Source: Microbacterium sp. BH-3-3-3
GTDB lineage: Bacteria > Actinomycetota > Actinomycetes > Actinomycetales > Microbacteriaceae
Direction: 5' to 3'
DNA: 64,000 bases
Assembly (NCBI RefSeq): GCF_007679045.1
Contig: NZ_VEFS01000001.1
Location: 243,520-307,519 of the forward strand
In this document: positions 44,334 to 51,375 of the stretch, piece by piece
Layout of the letters: each line of letters starts with the position of its first letter
Position numbering within the stretch: position 1 is the stretch's first letter
Notes under the pieces: model-generated
Seen by the model: only the letters and a program-made list of their open reading frames with translations
The model's database searches: none
What the model was told of the DNA's origin: nothing
Translations under genes and position numbers: made by a program

Positions 44334-45701
44334 ATGGCCGAGACGATGACGCGAGAGCAGCGCGTCGTGCTCGCCATCGCCGTACTGGCGTCTTTCGTGT
44401 CGTTCCTCGACGGCACCGTCGTCAACGTGGCCCTTCCCGCGATCGCGCGCGACCTCGGCGGCGGACTCACCACCCAGCAGTGGGTCGTCGACGCGTACCT
44501 CGTGACGCTGGGCGCGTTCATCCTCGTCGCGGGTTCGCTGAGCGACGTGTTGGGCCGCGTCGTGGTGCTGCGCATCGGTCTCATCGGATTCGCCGTGACC
44601 TCGGTCGCGATCGCCGCCGCGCCCACCGCGGAGTTCCTCATCGTCGCGCGCGCCCTGCAAGGGGTCGCGGGGGCGCTGCTCGTCCCCAGCTCGCTCGCGC
44701 TGATCACCTCGACCTTCCGCGGACCCGCGCAGGCTCGCGCGATCGGCATCTGGACCGGCGCGACCACCGTCGCGATGATCGCCGGTCCCCTCATCGGCGG
44801 GATCTTCGTCGACACCCTCTCGTGGCGCCTCGTCTTCCTCGTCAACGTGCTGCCGATCGGGGTGACGATGTGGCTGCTCGCCCGCCTCGGCCACCGCGAC
44901 CACCGCCGACCCGGTGCCCGCGTCGACGTCATCGGGGCGATCCTGTGCGCGGTGGGCCTCGGCGGCATCGTGTTCGCCCTCATCGAGCAGCCGAACCTCG
45001 GCTGGGGATCCCCCGTGATCTGGGCTCCGGGGATCATCGGCGCCCTCGCCTTCGCCGGATTCCTCTGGCGCCAGCGCGTCACGCCCGACCCGATGATGCC
45101 CCTCGACCTCTTCCGCTCGCGCAACTTCTGGGCGGGCAACCTCGTCACCGTCTTCGTCTACGCCGCGCTGTCGCTGAACGGCTTCGTCGTCGGCGTGTAC
45201 CTGCAGCAGGGGGCCGGGCTGTCGGCCACCCTCGCGGGGCTCGCCTCGCTGCCCAGCACTCTGTTGATGATCGGGCTCAGCTCCCGCATGGGCGCGCTCG
45301 CCGGTCGGTTCGGCCCGCGCCTGTTCATGACCCTCGGCCCGCTCGTGATGGCCATGGGCGCCGTGCTCCTGCTGAACGTGCGCGCCGACTTCGACTACTG
45401 GACGCAGGTGCTGCCGGGCATCGTGGTGTTCGGCCTGGGCCTGACGGCCACCGTCTCGCCGCTCACCGCTGCCGTGCTCGGCGCCATCGAGACCGAACGG
45501 TCGGGCATCGCCTCCGCGGTCAACAACGCCGTCTCCCGCGTGGCGGGCCTGCTGGCCATTGCCGCGGTCTCGGCCGTGGTGGGCGGATCGCTCGACCTCG
45601 ACGGCTTCCACCGGGCCGCGGTGTTCACCGCCGCGCTGATGGTGCTCGGCGGCGCGGCGGCGTTCTTCGGCATCCGGAATCATCTGTCGCGCCAGGACTG
45701 A
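44334..45701 (+). CDS. MFS transporter, DHA2 (14-TM) drug:H+ antiporter type
   Basis: A 455-residue exporter with about 14 helices. FLDGTVVNVALPAI (motif D1-like), GSLSDVLGRVVVLRIGL (motif A), the RALQGVAGALLVPSSLALI helix and GPLIGGIFVDTLSWRLVFLVN (motif C) identify the DHA2 family. The substrate is unknown. TACGCT (44322-44327), GAGGCC, then ATG 44334 gives a leaderless start. It diverges from copA, but its promoter lies 78 bases from the copper box, so co-regulation is uncertain. Confidence 0.9.
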   Translation: MAETMTREQRVVLAIAVLASFVSFLDGTVVNVALPAIARDLGGGLTTQQWVVDAYLVTLGAFILVAGSLSDVLGRVVVLRIGLIGFAVTSVAIAAAPTAEFLIVARALQGVAGALLVPSSLALITSTFRGPAQARAIGIWTGATTVAMIAGPLIGGIFVDTLSWRLVFLVNVLPIGVTMWLLARLGHRDHRRPGARVDVIGAILCAVGLGGIVFALIEQPNLGWGSPVIWAPGIIGALAFAGFLWRQRVTPDPMMPLDLFRSRNFWAGNLVTVFVYAALSLNGFVVGVYLQQGAGLSATLAGLASLPSTLLMIGLSSRMGALAGRFGPRLFMTLGPLVMAMGAVLLLNVRADFDYWTQVLPGIVVFGLGLTATVSPLTAAVLGAIETERSGIASAVNNAVSRVAGLLAIAAVSAVVGGSLDLDGFHRAAVFTAALMVLGGAAAFFGIRNHLSRQD

Positions 45702-45963
45702 CGCGAGGCGCGGGGACTGACCCGGGGCGCCGGGTGTTCCGCGGCCGGTCGGGCGCGGTGGTCTCGGGGCGGCTCGGCTCGCGCGCGGTGCCGGGAGCAC
45801 GCCGCAACCGTCGGTTGCAGATGGCCCCGGGGCCACGGCCAACGCCCCGGGGCCACGTTGCGCGCCCCGAAGCCGTTCCAGCCCGACCGGCGCCCCAGCC
45901 CGGCCCGCCGCCCAGCCCGGCCCGCTGGCCCGGCCCGGCCCGCGCCCCAGCCCGCTCCGCCCT
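45702..45963. other. Low-complexity region between convergent MFS and ribF genes
   Basis: C/G-only runs dominate 45790-45960, with repeated GCCCCGGGGCCAC and a loose CCCAGCCCGGCCCGC motif. No gene. One possible hairpin pairs the two CCCCGGGGCC blocks near 45825-45850. Confidence 0.6.
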
Positions 45964-46908
45964 TCAGGCGAGGATCGCGCGCGAGCGCTCGACGTCGTCG
46001 GCCATCTGCACGAGCAGCGCGTCGATGCCGTCGAACGCGGTCATCCCGCGCACCCGCTCGACGAAGCGCACCTCGACGTGGTGGCCGTACAGATCGAGCC
46101 CGGTCTCGTCGATGACGTACGCCTCGACCTGGCGGGAGTGCACGTCGTCGAACGTGGGGTTGGTGCCGACGCTGATCGCGGCGGGGTAGCTCGTGCGGCG
46201 GCCGCCGTCGACGTCGACCAGCCAGCCGGCGTAGACGCCGTCGGCCGGCACGAAGCCCTCGAGCTCGGGCGACAGGTTGGCCGTGGGGTAGCCGAGTTCG
46301 CGGCCTCGTTTGAGTCCGTGCACGACCTCGCCCCAGACCGAGGGGGCGCGTCCGAGCAGGCGGGCGGCAGTGGTGACGTCGCCCGCGGACAGCGCTTCGC
46401 GGATCCAGGTAGACGACACGCGTCGGTCGGCGTGCACCGCGCGGACGTCGTCGACCACGTCGACGCGGAACCCGTGCTCTTCACCCATGCGCACGAGCAG
46501 GTCGGGGTCGCCCATCCCTCCCGCGCCGAAGCGGAAGTCGCGTCCTACGAGCACCGTGCGGGCCTCGAGCGCGTCGACGAGCACGCGCGTGACGAAGTCC
46601 TCGGCGGGGATGGATGCCAGCTGTTCGTCGAACGTGAGCAGCAGCGTGGCGTCGACTCCGGCGCGCTCGAGAAGGTCGAGCTTCTGGTGCGGTCCGATCA
46701 CATCGGGCGGGCACCTCTCCGGACGCAGCACGCTGAGCGGATTGCGGTCGAAGGTGACGGCGACGACCTTCGCTCCCCCCGCCGCGTCGACGCGCGCCCG
46801 GTCGATGACCGCGCGGTGGCCGGTGTGCACCCCGTCGAACTTGCCGATCGCCACGACCGACGGCCCGAATCCGGCGGGGACCTCGGCGGGGTCGCGGAAG
46901 ACGATCAC
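45964..46908 (-). CDS. ribF: Bifunctional riboflavin kinase/FAD synthetase
   Basis: Makes FMN and FAD from riboflavin. The 314-residue enzyme has the N-terminal FAD synthetase (nucleotidyltransferase) domain (GKFDGVHTGHRAVI, residues ~22-35; VGRDFRFGAGGMGD; STWIREAL) and the C-terminal riboflavin kinase domain (GELGYPTANL-type RGRELGYPTANLSPE, about residue 200). It starts at GTG 46908 (MIVFRDPAEVP), overlapping the stop of the upstream membrane-protein gene by four bases, so it is translationally coupled. truB-ribF linkage is conserved in bacteria. Confidence 0.95.
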   Translation of the reverse strand: MIVFRDPAEVPAGFGPSVVAIGKFDGVHTGHRAVIDRARVDAAGGAKVVAVTFDRNPLSVLRPERCPPDVIGPHQKLDLLERAGVDATLLLTFDEQLASIPAEDFVTRVLVDALEARTVLVGRDFRFGAGGMGDPDLLVRMGEEHGFRVDVVDDVRAVHADRRVSSTWIREALSAGDVTTAARLLGRAPSVWGEVVHGLKRGRELGYPTANLSPELEGFVPADGVYAGWLVDVDGGRRTSYPAAISVGTNPTFDDVHSRQVEAYVIDETGLDLYGHHVEVRFVERVRGMTAFDGIDALLVQMADDVERSRAILA

Positions 46909-47324
46909 GACGCGGTCCGTCGGTGCCGGATCAGCCACCACAGACCGAGGAACGGCAGAACGAGCGGGATGAAGAGGTAGCCGTACCCGTAGACCGACCA
47001 CACCGTGGGGTGCTGGAACAGCGCCGGGTCGACGAGGCTCAGGGTGCCCACGACGAGGACGCCGACGAGTTCGAAGCAGATCGCGATCCACGCGACGCGG
47101 TACCAGGCGGGGCGCGCCGAGAAGATCAGCGCGAGGGTGGCCAAGATGTACACGACCGCGGCGAGGGCCGACAGCGTGTACGCGACGGGGGCGTCGTCGA
47201 ACTCGCGGACGATCTGCACGAACGAGCGACCGGTGGCGGCGAGGGCCATGATGCCGTAGACGACGACGAGGACACGGCCGATGCCGGTCATCCCCCGGGA
47301 ACGGGTGGGAGCTGTGGATGCCAT
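46905..47324 (-). CDS. Four-TM membrane protein of unknown function
   Basis: A 139-residue protein with four hydrophobic segments (about 15-35, 48-68, 76-98, 112-132) ending in a basic tail (WLIRHRRTAS). Such proteins sit between truB and ribF in Microbacteriaceae but I do not know their role. TAGAAT lies nine bases before ATG 47324, a possible own promoter with a very short leader. Confidence 0.8.
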   Translation of the reverse strand: MASTAPTRSRGMTGIGRVLVVVYGIMALAATGRSFVQIVREFDDAPVAYTLSALAAVVYILATLALIFSARPAWYRVAWIAICFELVGVLVVGTLSLVDPALFQHPTVWSVYGYGYLFIPLVLPFLGLWWLIRHRRTAS

Positions 47325-47371
47325 GACCTGTCGATTCTAGTTCGCTCGGGCCCGCACCGATCCGCCCGCGC

Positions 47372-47740
47372 TCAGGCGAGCTGCACCGTCCAGATGACGT
47401 GCATGCGCCACACCATCACCGCGACGGCCAGCGCCGCCACGCCCATGATCACCGTGCTCCACCGACTGCGCTCGATGAGCGCCCACGCGGCTCCCGCGAC
47501 GGGCACGAGCGCGGCCGACACCAGGTAGGTCCAGAACTCCAGCAGGCTGCCCGAGGGCGGGTTGCCCGCGAACGGCGAGATGATCGCCACGACGATCTGC
47601 ACGATGAGCAGCAGTTCGATGAGCGCGAGCGAGCCCACGGTGACGTCGCCGGGGCGCCGGCCGAGGAGTCCGGCGACCATCGCGACGACTCCCGCGAGCA
47701 CGGCGATGCCCACCTGCACGAGGGTGAACCACAGGATCAT
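47372..47740 (-). CDS. Small membrane protein coupled to truB
   Basis: A 122-residue protein with four predicted helices and no recognised domain. Its start overlaps the truB stop by four bases (47737-47740), so it is translated with truB. The next gene downstream starts 47 bases later. Confidence 0.78.
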   Translation of the reverse strand: MILWFTLVQVGIAVLAGVVAMVAGLLGRRPGDVTVGSLALIELLLIVQIVVAIISPFAGNPPSGSLLEFWTYLVSAALVPVAGAAWALIERSRWSTVIMGVAALAVAVMVWRMHVIWTVQLA

Positions 47741-48630
47741 CGGGCGGCCTCCACGGGCATGTTCATGACGCTCTTCACCTGCGTACCGCGTTTCTCGACG
47801 ACGCCGATCAGGAGCCCGTCGGGGTCGATCGCGGCGGCGACGGCTCCGGTCAGGCGACCGCCGCCGTCGATGCGCTTGCCGTGCCGCAGGTCGCGTGCGT
47901 CGTCGGCGCCCACCGCGAGGACGCCCATGACGACGGCCGCGGCGGTCGCCGGCTCGACGAGGGCGTCCTCGGCGATGTCGTCGACGGAGGCTGCGGCGGA
48001 GACGTCGAACGCCCCGATGCGCGTGCGGCGCAGCGCCGTCAGGTGTCCCCCGATCCTCACCGCGCGCCCGAGGTCGCGAGCCAGGGCGCGGATGTACGTG
48101 CCGCTCGTGCAGTCGACGACCACGTCGAGCTCGATCGTGCCCTCACCGCGGCGCATCTCACGCACCTCGAACCGCGACACCGTGACGCTCCGCGCCTTCA
48201 GCTCGACCTCTTCGCCGGCGCGAGCGAGGTCGTAGGCGCGGCGACCGGCGACCTTGATGGCCGAGACGGTGCTGGGCACCTGTTCGATCGCACCGGTGAG
48301 GGCGGCGATGCCGGCGGCGATGGCCTCATCGGTCACGGCGACGACGTCAGCGGCATCCGCCCGTGCCGTTTCGACGCCGTCGGCGTCGTCACTGTCGGTG
48401 GCGACTCCGAGCAGGATGGTCGCCTCGTAGGTCTTGTCGGCGCCGACGATGTAGGTCAGAAGGCGCGTCGCCCCCTCGACGCCGAGCACGAGGAGGCCCG
48501 TCGCCATCGGGTCGAGCGTGCCGGCGTGCCCGATCTTGCGGGTGCCGAGCGCGCGCCGCGCCCGCGACACGACGTCATGGCTCGTGATCCCTCCGGGCTT
48601 GTCGACCAGGAGGATTCCGGGACGCACCAT
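47737..48630 (-). CDS. truB: tRNA pseudouridine(55) synthase
   Basis: Converts U55 of the tRNA T-loop to pseudouridine. The 297-residue protein has LLVDKPGGITSHDVV at the start, the catalytic Asp in GHAGTLDPMATGLL (about residue 41), KTYEATILLGVATDSDD, and SGTYIRALARDLG. The C-terminal ~70 residues form the usual small accessory domain. Its ATG shares one base with the stop of the upstream uridine-kinase-like gene (TGATG). Confidence 0.95.
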   Translation of the reverse strand: MVRPGILLVDKPGGITSHDVVSRARRALGTRKIGHAGTLDPMATGLLVLGVEGATRLLTYIVGADKTYEATILLGVATDSDDADGVETARADAADVVAVTDEAIAAGIAALTGAIEQVPSTVSAIKVAGRRAYDLARAGEEVELKARSVTVSRFEVREMRRGEGTIELDVVVDCTSGTYIRALARDLGRAVRIGGHLTALRRTRIGAFDVSAAASVDDIAEDALVEPATAAAVVMGVLAVGADDARDLRHGKRIDGGGRLTGAVAAAIDPDGLLIGVVEKRGTQVKSVMNMPVEAAR

Positions 48631-49133
48631 CAGCAGAAGTCTCCGAACACCTGCACCGGGTGCGCGGGGTCGGAGTTCTCGACGATGACGGATGCCGCGA
48701 CGCGCGGCCGCGACTCGCTGAGGTAGTGCTTCTCGGCATCCGGAAGCTCGGGGCGCGCAGCGCCGACGGGCGGGTTGCTCTCGAGCCAGACGGAGAAGTT
48801 CCAGAGCTTGCGCAGCTCGACGGTGTGGAGGAAGCGGCCCGACACGACGAGCACGGCGTCGGCCGGCGCGGCCGACGCCCCGCTGAACGGCTCGCCCGAC
48901 CGGAACGGCGCGACGAGGCGGTCGCGCACGTCGTCCGCGTGGTCGGCAAGGCTCTCACGGAACACCGCGGTGCCCTCGACCTCGATGGCGGCGGCGAACG
49001 CATCGGCGAAGGTCGAGGCGGCGTCGGCATCGAGCGCGTCGACCGCCACGACGACGCGGCCCGCGCGGGCGTTCTGCCGCATCAGGTCGCGCAGGTTCCG
49101 CTGCAGGGTCTCGACGGGGTTCTCACTCGACAT
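48630..49133 (-). CDS. Uridine-kinase-like protein lacking the P-loop
   Basis: A 167-residue protein whose overall pattern follows small uridine kinase/P-loop kinases. RVVVAVDALDADAASTFADAF occupies the position of a Walker A strand-loop-helix, and DAVLVVSGRFLHTVELRKLWNFSVWLES matches the strand and WxxSxWL region of kinase relatives. The glycine/lysine-rich GxxGxGK(S/T) is replaced by DALDADAAS, so phosphate binding by the standard mechanism is unlikely. TAGGCT (revcomp of 49140-49145), GGAGGC, then ATG 49133 gives a leaderless start. It is the first gene of the truB-ribF operon here. Confidence 0.7.
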   Translation of the reverse strand: MSSENPVETLQRNLRDLMRQNARAGRVVVAVDALDADAASTFADAFAAAIEVEGTAVFRESLADHADDVRDRLVAPFRSGEPFSGASAAPADAVLVVSGRFLHTVELRKLWNFSVWLESNPPVGAARPELPDAEKHYLSESRPRVAASVIVENSDPAHPVQVFGDFC

Positions 49134-49286
49134 GCCTCCAGCCTACGGTCGACCACCGACACTCGACCCCTCCCGCCGCCCCGCGACGGCCAGGGCGCAG
49201 TGCTCCCCGTCGCGCAGGAACGGGATCGGCGCGGACAGCGTTCATGCGCGAAGTCCGGCCCCCTCCGGCGACCGTAGGCTGGACGG

Positions 49287-50165
49287 ATGCCAGGACTCGC
49301 CGCCCCGCTCATCGCGTGGTATCGCGACGCGGCCCGCGACCTCCCCTGGCGTCGCGAGGGGTTCGGCGCGTGGGGCACGCTCGTCAGCGAGTTCATGCTG
49401 CAGCAGACGCCGGTGAACCGCGTCGTTCCGCACCTCGAGGCGTGGCTGACGCGCTGGCCGACGCCCGCCGACCTCGCTGCCTCTCCCCCGGGCGACGCCG
49501 TGACCCAGTGGGCGAACCTCGGCTATCCGCGCCGCGCGCTGTGGCTGCACCGCGCCGCCGTCGAGATCCGCGACCGCCATGACGGCGTGGTCCCCCGCGA
49601 CGTCGACGCCCTGCTGGCCCTGACCGGCATCGGCGACTACACCGCGCGGGCCGTCGCGGTCTTCGCCTACGGCGATCGGCATCCGGTCGTCGACACGAAC
49701 ACCCGACGTGTGCTCGCTCGCGCGATCGGCGGCCGCGCGCAGCCGGGTCCGCCCCACCGCCGCGACCTCGAGGCGATGGAGGCCGAACTCCCCGCCGACA
49801 TAGCCGAGGCCGCGATCGTCAACGCCGCCGCGATGGAACTCGGCGCGATCGTCTGCACCGCCCGCGCGCCGAAGTGCGAGGCGTGCCCCCTCGCGGCGCA
49901 GTGCGCGTGGCGGGTGGCCGGGTACCCGGCATCCGAAGACCGACGACGAAAGCAGGCCACGTACGAGGGAAGCGATCGCCAGACCCGCGGGGCGGTGCTC
50001 AAGACCCTGCGCGAGGCGGCGCCCGCGGCGGTTCCGGTGTTCGCGGTGATCCCCGAGTGGCCGGATGCCGCGCAGCGCGACCGCGCGATCGACTCGCTCA
50101 TCGCCGACGGCCTCGTCGAAGCCGACGACGACCACCTGCGCCTGCCCGGCCACCCGGCATCCTGA
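49287..50165 (+). CDS. mutY: A/G-specific adenine DNA glycosylase (short form)
   Basis: Removes adenine mispaired with 8-oxoguanine. The 292-residue protein has the HhH-GPD core: catalytic Glu in VSEFMLQQTPVNRV (about residue 36), the hairpin LTGIGDYTARAVAVFAYG, the catalytic Asp in VVDTNTRRVLAR, and a [4Fe-4S] loop CTARAPKCEACPLAAQC with C-x6-C-x2-C-x5-C spacing. The C-terminal NUDIX-like oxoG-recognition domain is largely missing; only ~85 residues follow the cluster. TAGGCT (49275-49280) plus six bases sets ATG 49287 as a leaderless start. Confidence 0.92.
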   Translation: MPGLAAPLIAWYRDAARDLPWRREGFGAWGTLVSEFMLQQTPVNRVVPHLEAWLTRWPTPADLAASPPGDAVTQWANLGYPRRALWLHRAAVEIRDRHDGVVPRDVDALLALTGIGDYTARAVAVFAYGDRHPVVDTNTRRVLARAIGGRAQPGPPHRRDLEAMEAELPADIAEAAIVNAAAMELGAIVCTARAPKCEACPLAAQCAWRVAGYPASEDRRRKQATYEGSDRQTRGAVLKTLREAAPAAVPVFAVIPEWPDAAQRDRAIDSLIADGLVEADDDHLRLPGHPAS

Positions 50166-50600
50166 CCCGGCCCCCGTCCGGCGCCCCCCCCGTCCTGCGG
50201 ACCCGACCCCCGACACACCGCCTCAGCCCCCGCCCGGACCGGCCTGTCACACCCCCGATCCGCACGACGGTCCCGCCCCCGCCCCGCACCCACCCCCCGT
50301 CCTGCGGACCCGACCTCCGACACACCGCCTCAGCCCCCGCCCGGACCGGCGTGTCACACCCCCGGTCCGCACGACGGTCCCGACCCCGCACCCCACCCCC
50401 CGTCCTGCGGACCCGACCTCCGACACACCGCCTCAGCCCTCGCCCGGACCGGCGTGGCACACCCCCGATCCGCACGACGGTCCCGCCCCGCACCCCACCC
50501 GCCGTCCTGCGGACCCGACCTCCGACACACCGCCCCGCCCGCGCCCCGAACCGGCGTGTCACTCCTGGCATCCGCAGGACGGAAGTCCGGATGCCGCCGA
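50166..50600. repeat. Four-copy 102-107-bp tandem repeat between mutY and rbfA
   Basis: CGTCCTGCGGACCCGAC recurs at 50191, 50298, 50401 and 50503. Each copy continues with ACACACCGCCTCAGCC-like and GATCCGCACGACGGTCC-like blocks. The + strand is strongly C-rich. It lies between convergent genes. An inverted GGCATCCG/CGGATGCC pair (about 50566-50593) follows the last copy. Confidence 0.92.
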
Positions 50601-50608
50601 GACGACGA

Positions 50609-50645
50609 ACGGCCGGACTCCGCCGATGAGGCGGGGTCCGGCCGT
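50609..50645 (-). terminator. Terminator of rbfA
   Basis: ACGGCCGGACTCCGCC and GGCGGGGTCCGGCCGT pair over 16 bases with one mismatch around GATGA, 13 bases past the rbfA stop. Confidence 0.7.
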
Positions 50646-50657
50646 GTCGTACCGAGG

Positions 50658-51155
50658 TCAGGCGCGCGGGGCGTCGTCCTCGTCAAGGTCGTCGTTGTCT
50701 TCGTCGGCGCTGTCGTCTTCTTCGGCGCTCTCGTCTTCGTCGCGCGGCTTGACGTACGGGTCGGCGTCGCCGGCGTACGCGGCCGTGGCGGCGAGACCGG
50801 CGACCGACTGGTCGCGCTCGCGCGCTTCGCGCAGGAGGGCCGAGATGTGGTCGGCGTTCTCGGGGATGCCGTCGAGGATGAACTCCAACGACGGGGTCAG
50901 GCGCGTGTTGAGGTTCTTGCCGACCTCGCTGCGCAGCATGCCCGTCGCCGACTTCAGCGCGGCGGCGGTGTCGGCGCGGTGCGCTTCGTCACCCATGACG
51001 GTGTAGAACACCGATGCGTGCTGGAGGTCACCCGTGACCCGCACGTCGGTGATGGTGACGAATCCGAGCCGCGGGTCGCGCAGCCCTTTCTCGAGGCGCT
51101 CGGCGAGCACCACGCGAATCCGGTCCGCCACTCGGGCCTGTCGTTCCCCTGCCAC
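50658..51155 (-). CDS. rbfA: 30S ribosome-binding factor A
   Basis: A late 30S assembly factor. Residues 1-120 are the KH-like RbfA domain (RQARVADRIRVVLAERLEKGLRD-type start, FVTITDVRVTGDLQHASVFYTV, LRSEVGKNLNTRLTPSLEFILD). Residues ~125-165 form a very acidic Asp/Glu tail common in actinobacterial RbfA. It follows infB on the same strand, separated by 220 bases that include a long hairpin. Confidence 0.95.
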   Translation of the reverse strand: MAGERQARVADRIRVVLAERLEKGLRDPRLGFVTITDVRVTGDLQHASVFYTVMGDEAHRADTAAALKSATGMLRSEVGKNLNTRLTPSLEFILDGIPENADHISALLREARERDQSVAGLAATAAYAGDADPYVKPRDEDESAEEDDSADEDNDDLDEDDAPRA

Positions 51156-51260
51156 TGCCTTCTCCTTCTCGTTCTTTCATACCGCCGCGAGTCGAGTGCC
51201 CCCGTGGCTCATTGCCGGGCGGGAGTCCCGTCACGGGCAGCCGCACCAGCGTAGGCCGGA

Positions 51261-51324
51261 GGGGTGTGCATTCCCGAGAGCATCGGGGTAGGGGCCCCGC
51301 TCTGCTCTCGGGAATGCACACCCC
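51261..51324. repeat. 64-bp perfect hairpin between infB and rbfA
   Basis: Two perfect 22-base arms (51261-51282, 51303-51324) beginning GGGGTGTGCATTCCCGAGAG surround a 20-base loop that contains its own GGGGCCCC palindrome. There is no T-tract. It could terminate or attenuate infB transcription or be a miniature palindromic repeat. Confidence 0.85.
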
Positions 51325-51375
51325 GCAGGCCGAAGCGGGAGCCGCGTCCGCAGACGCGACTCCCGCCAGGTGTGA

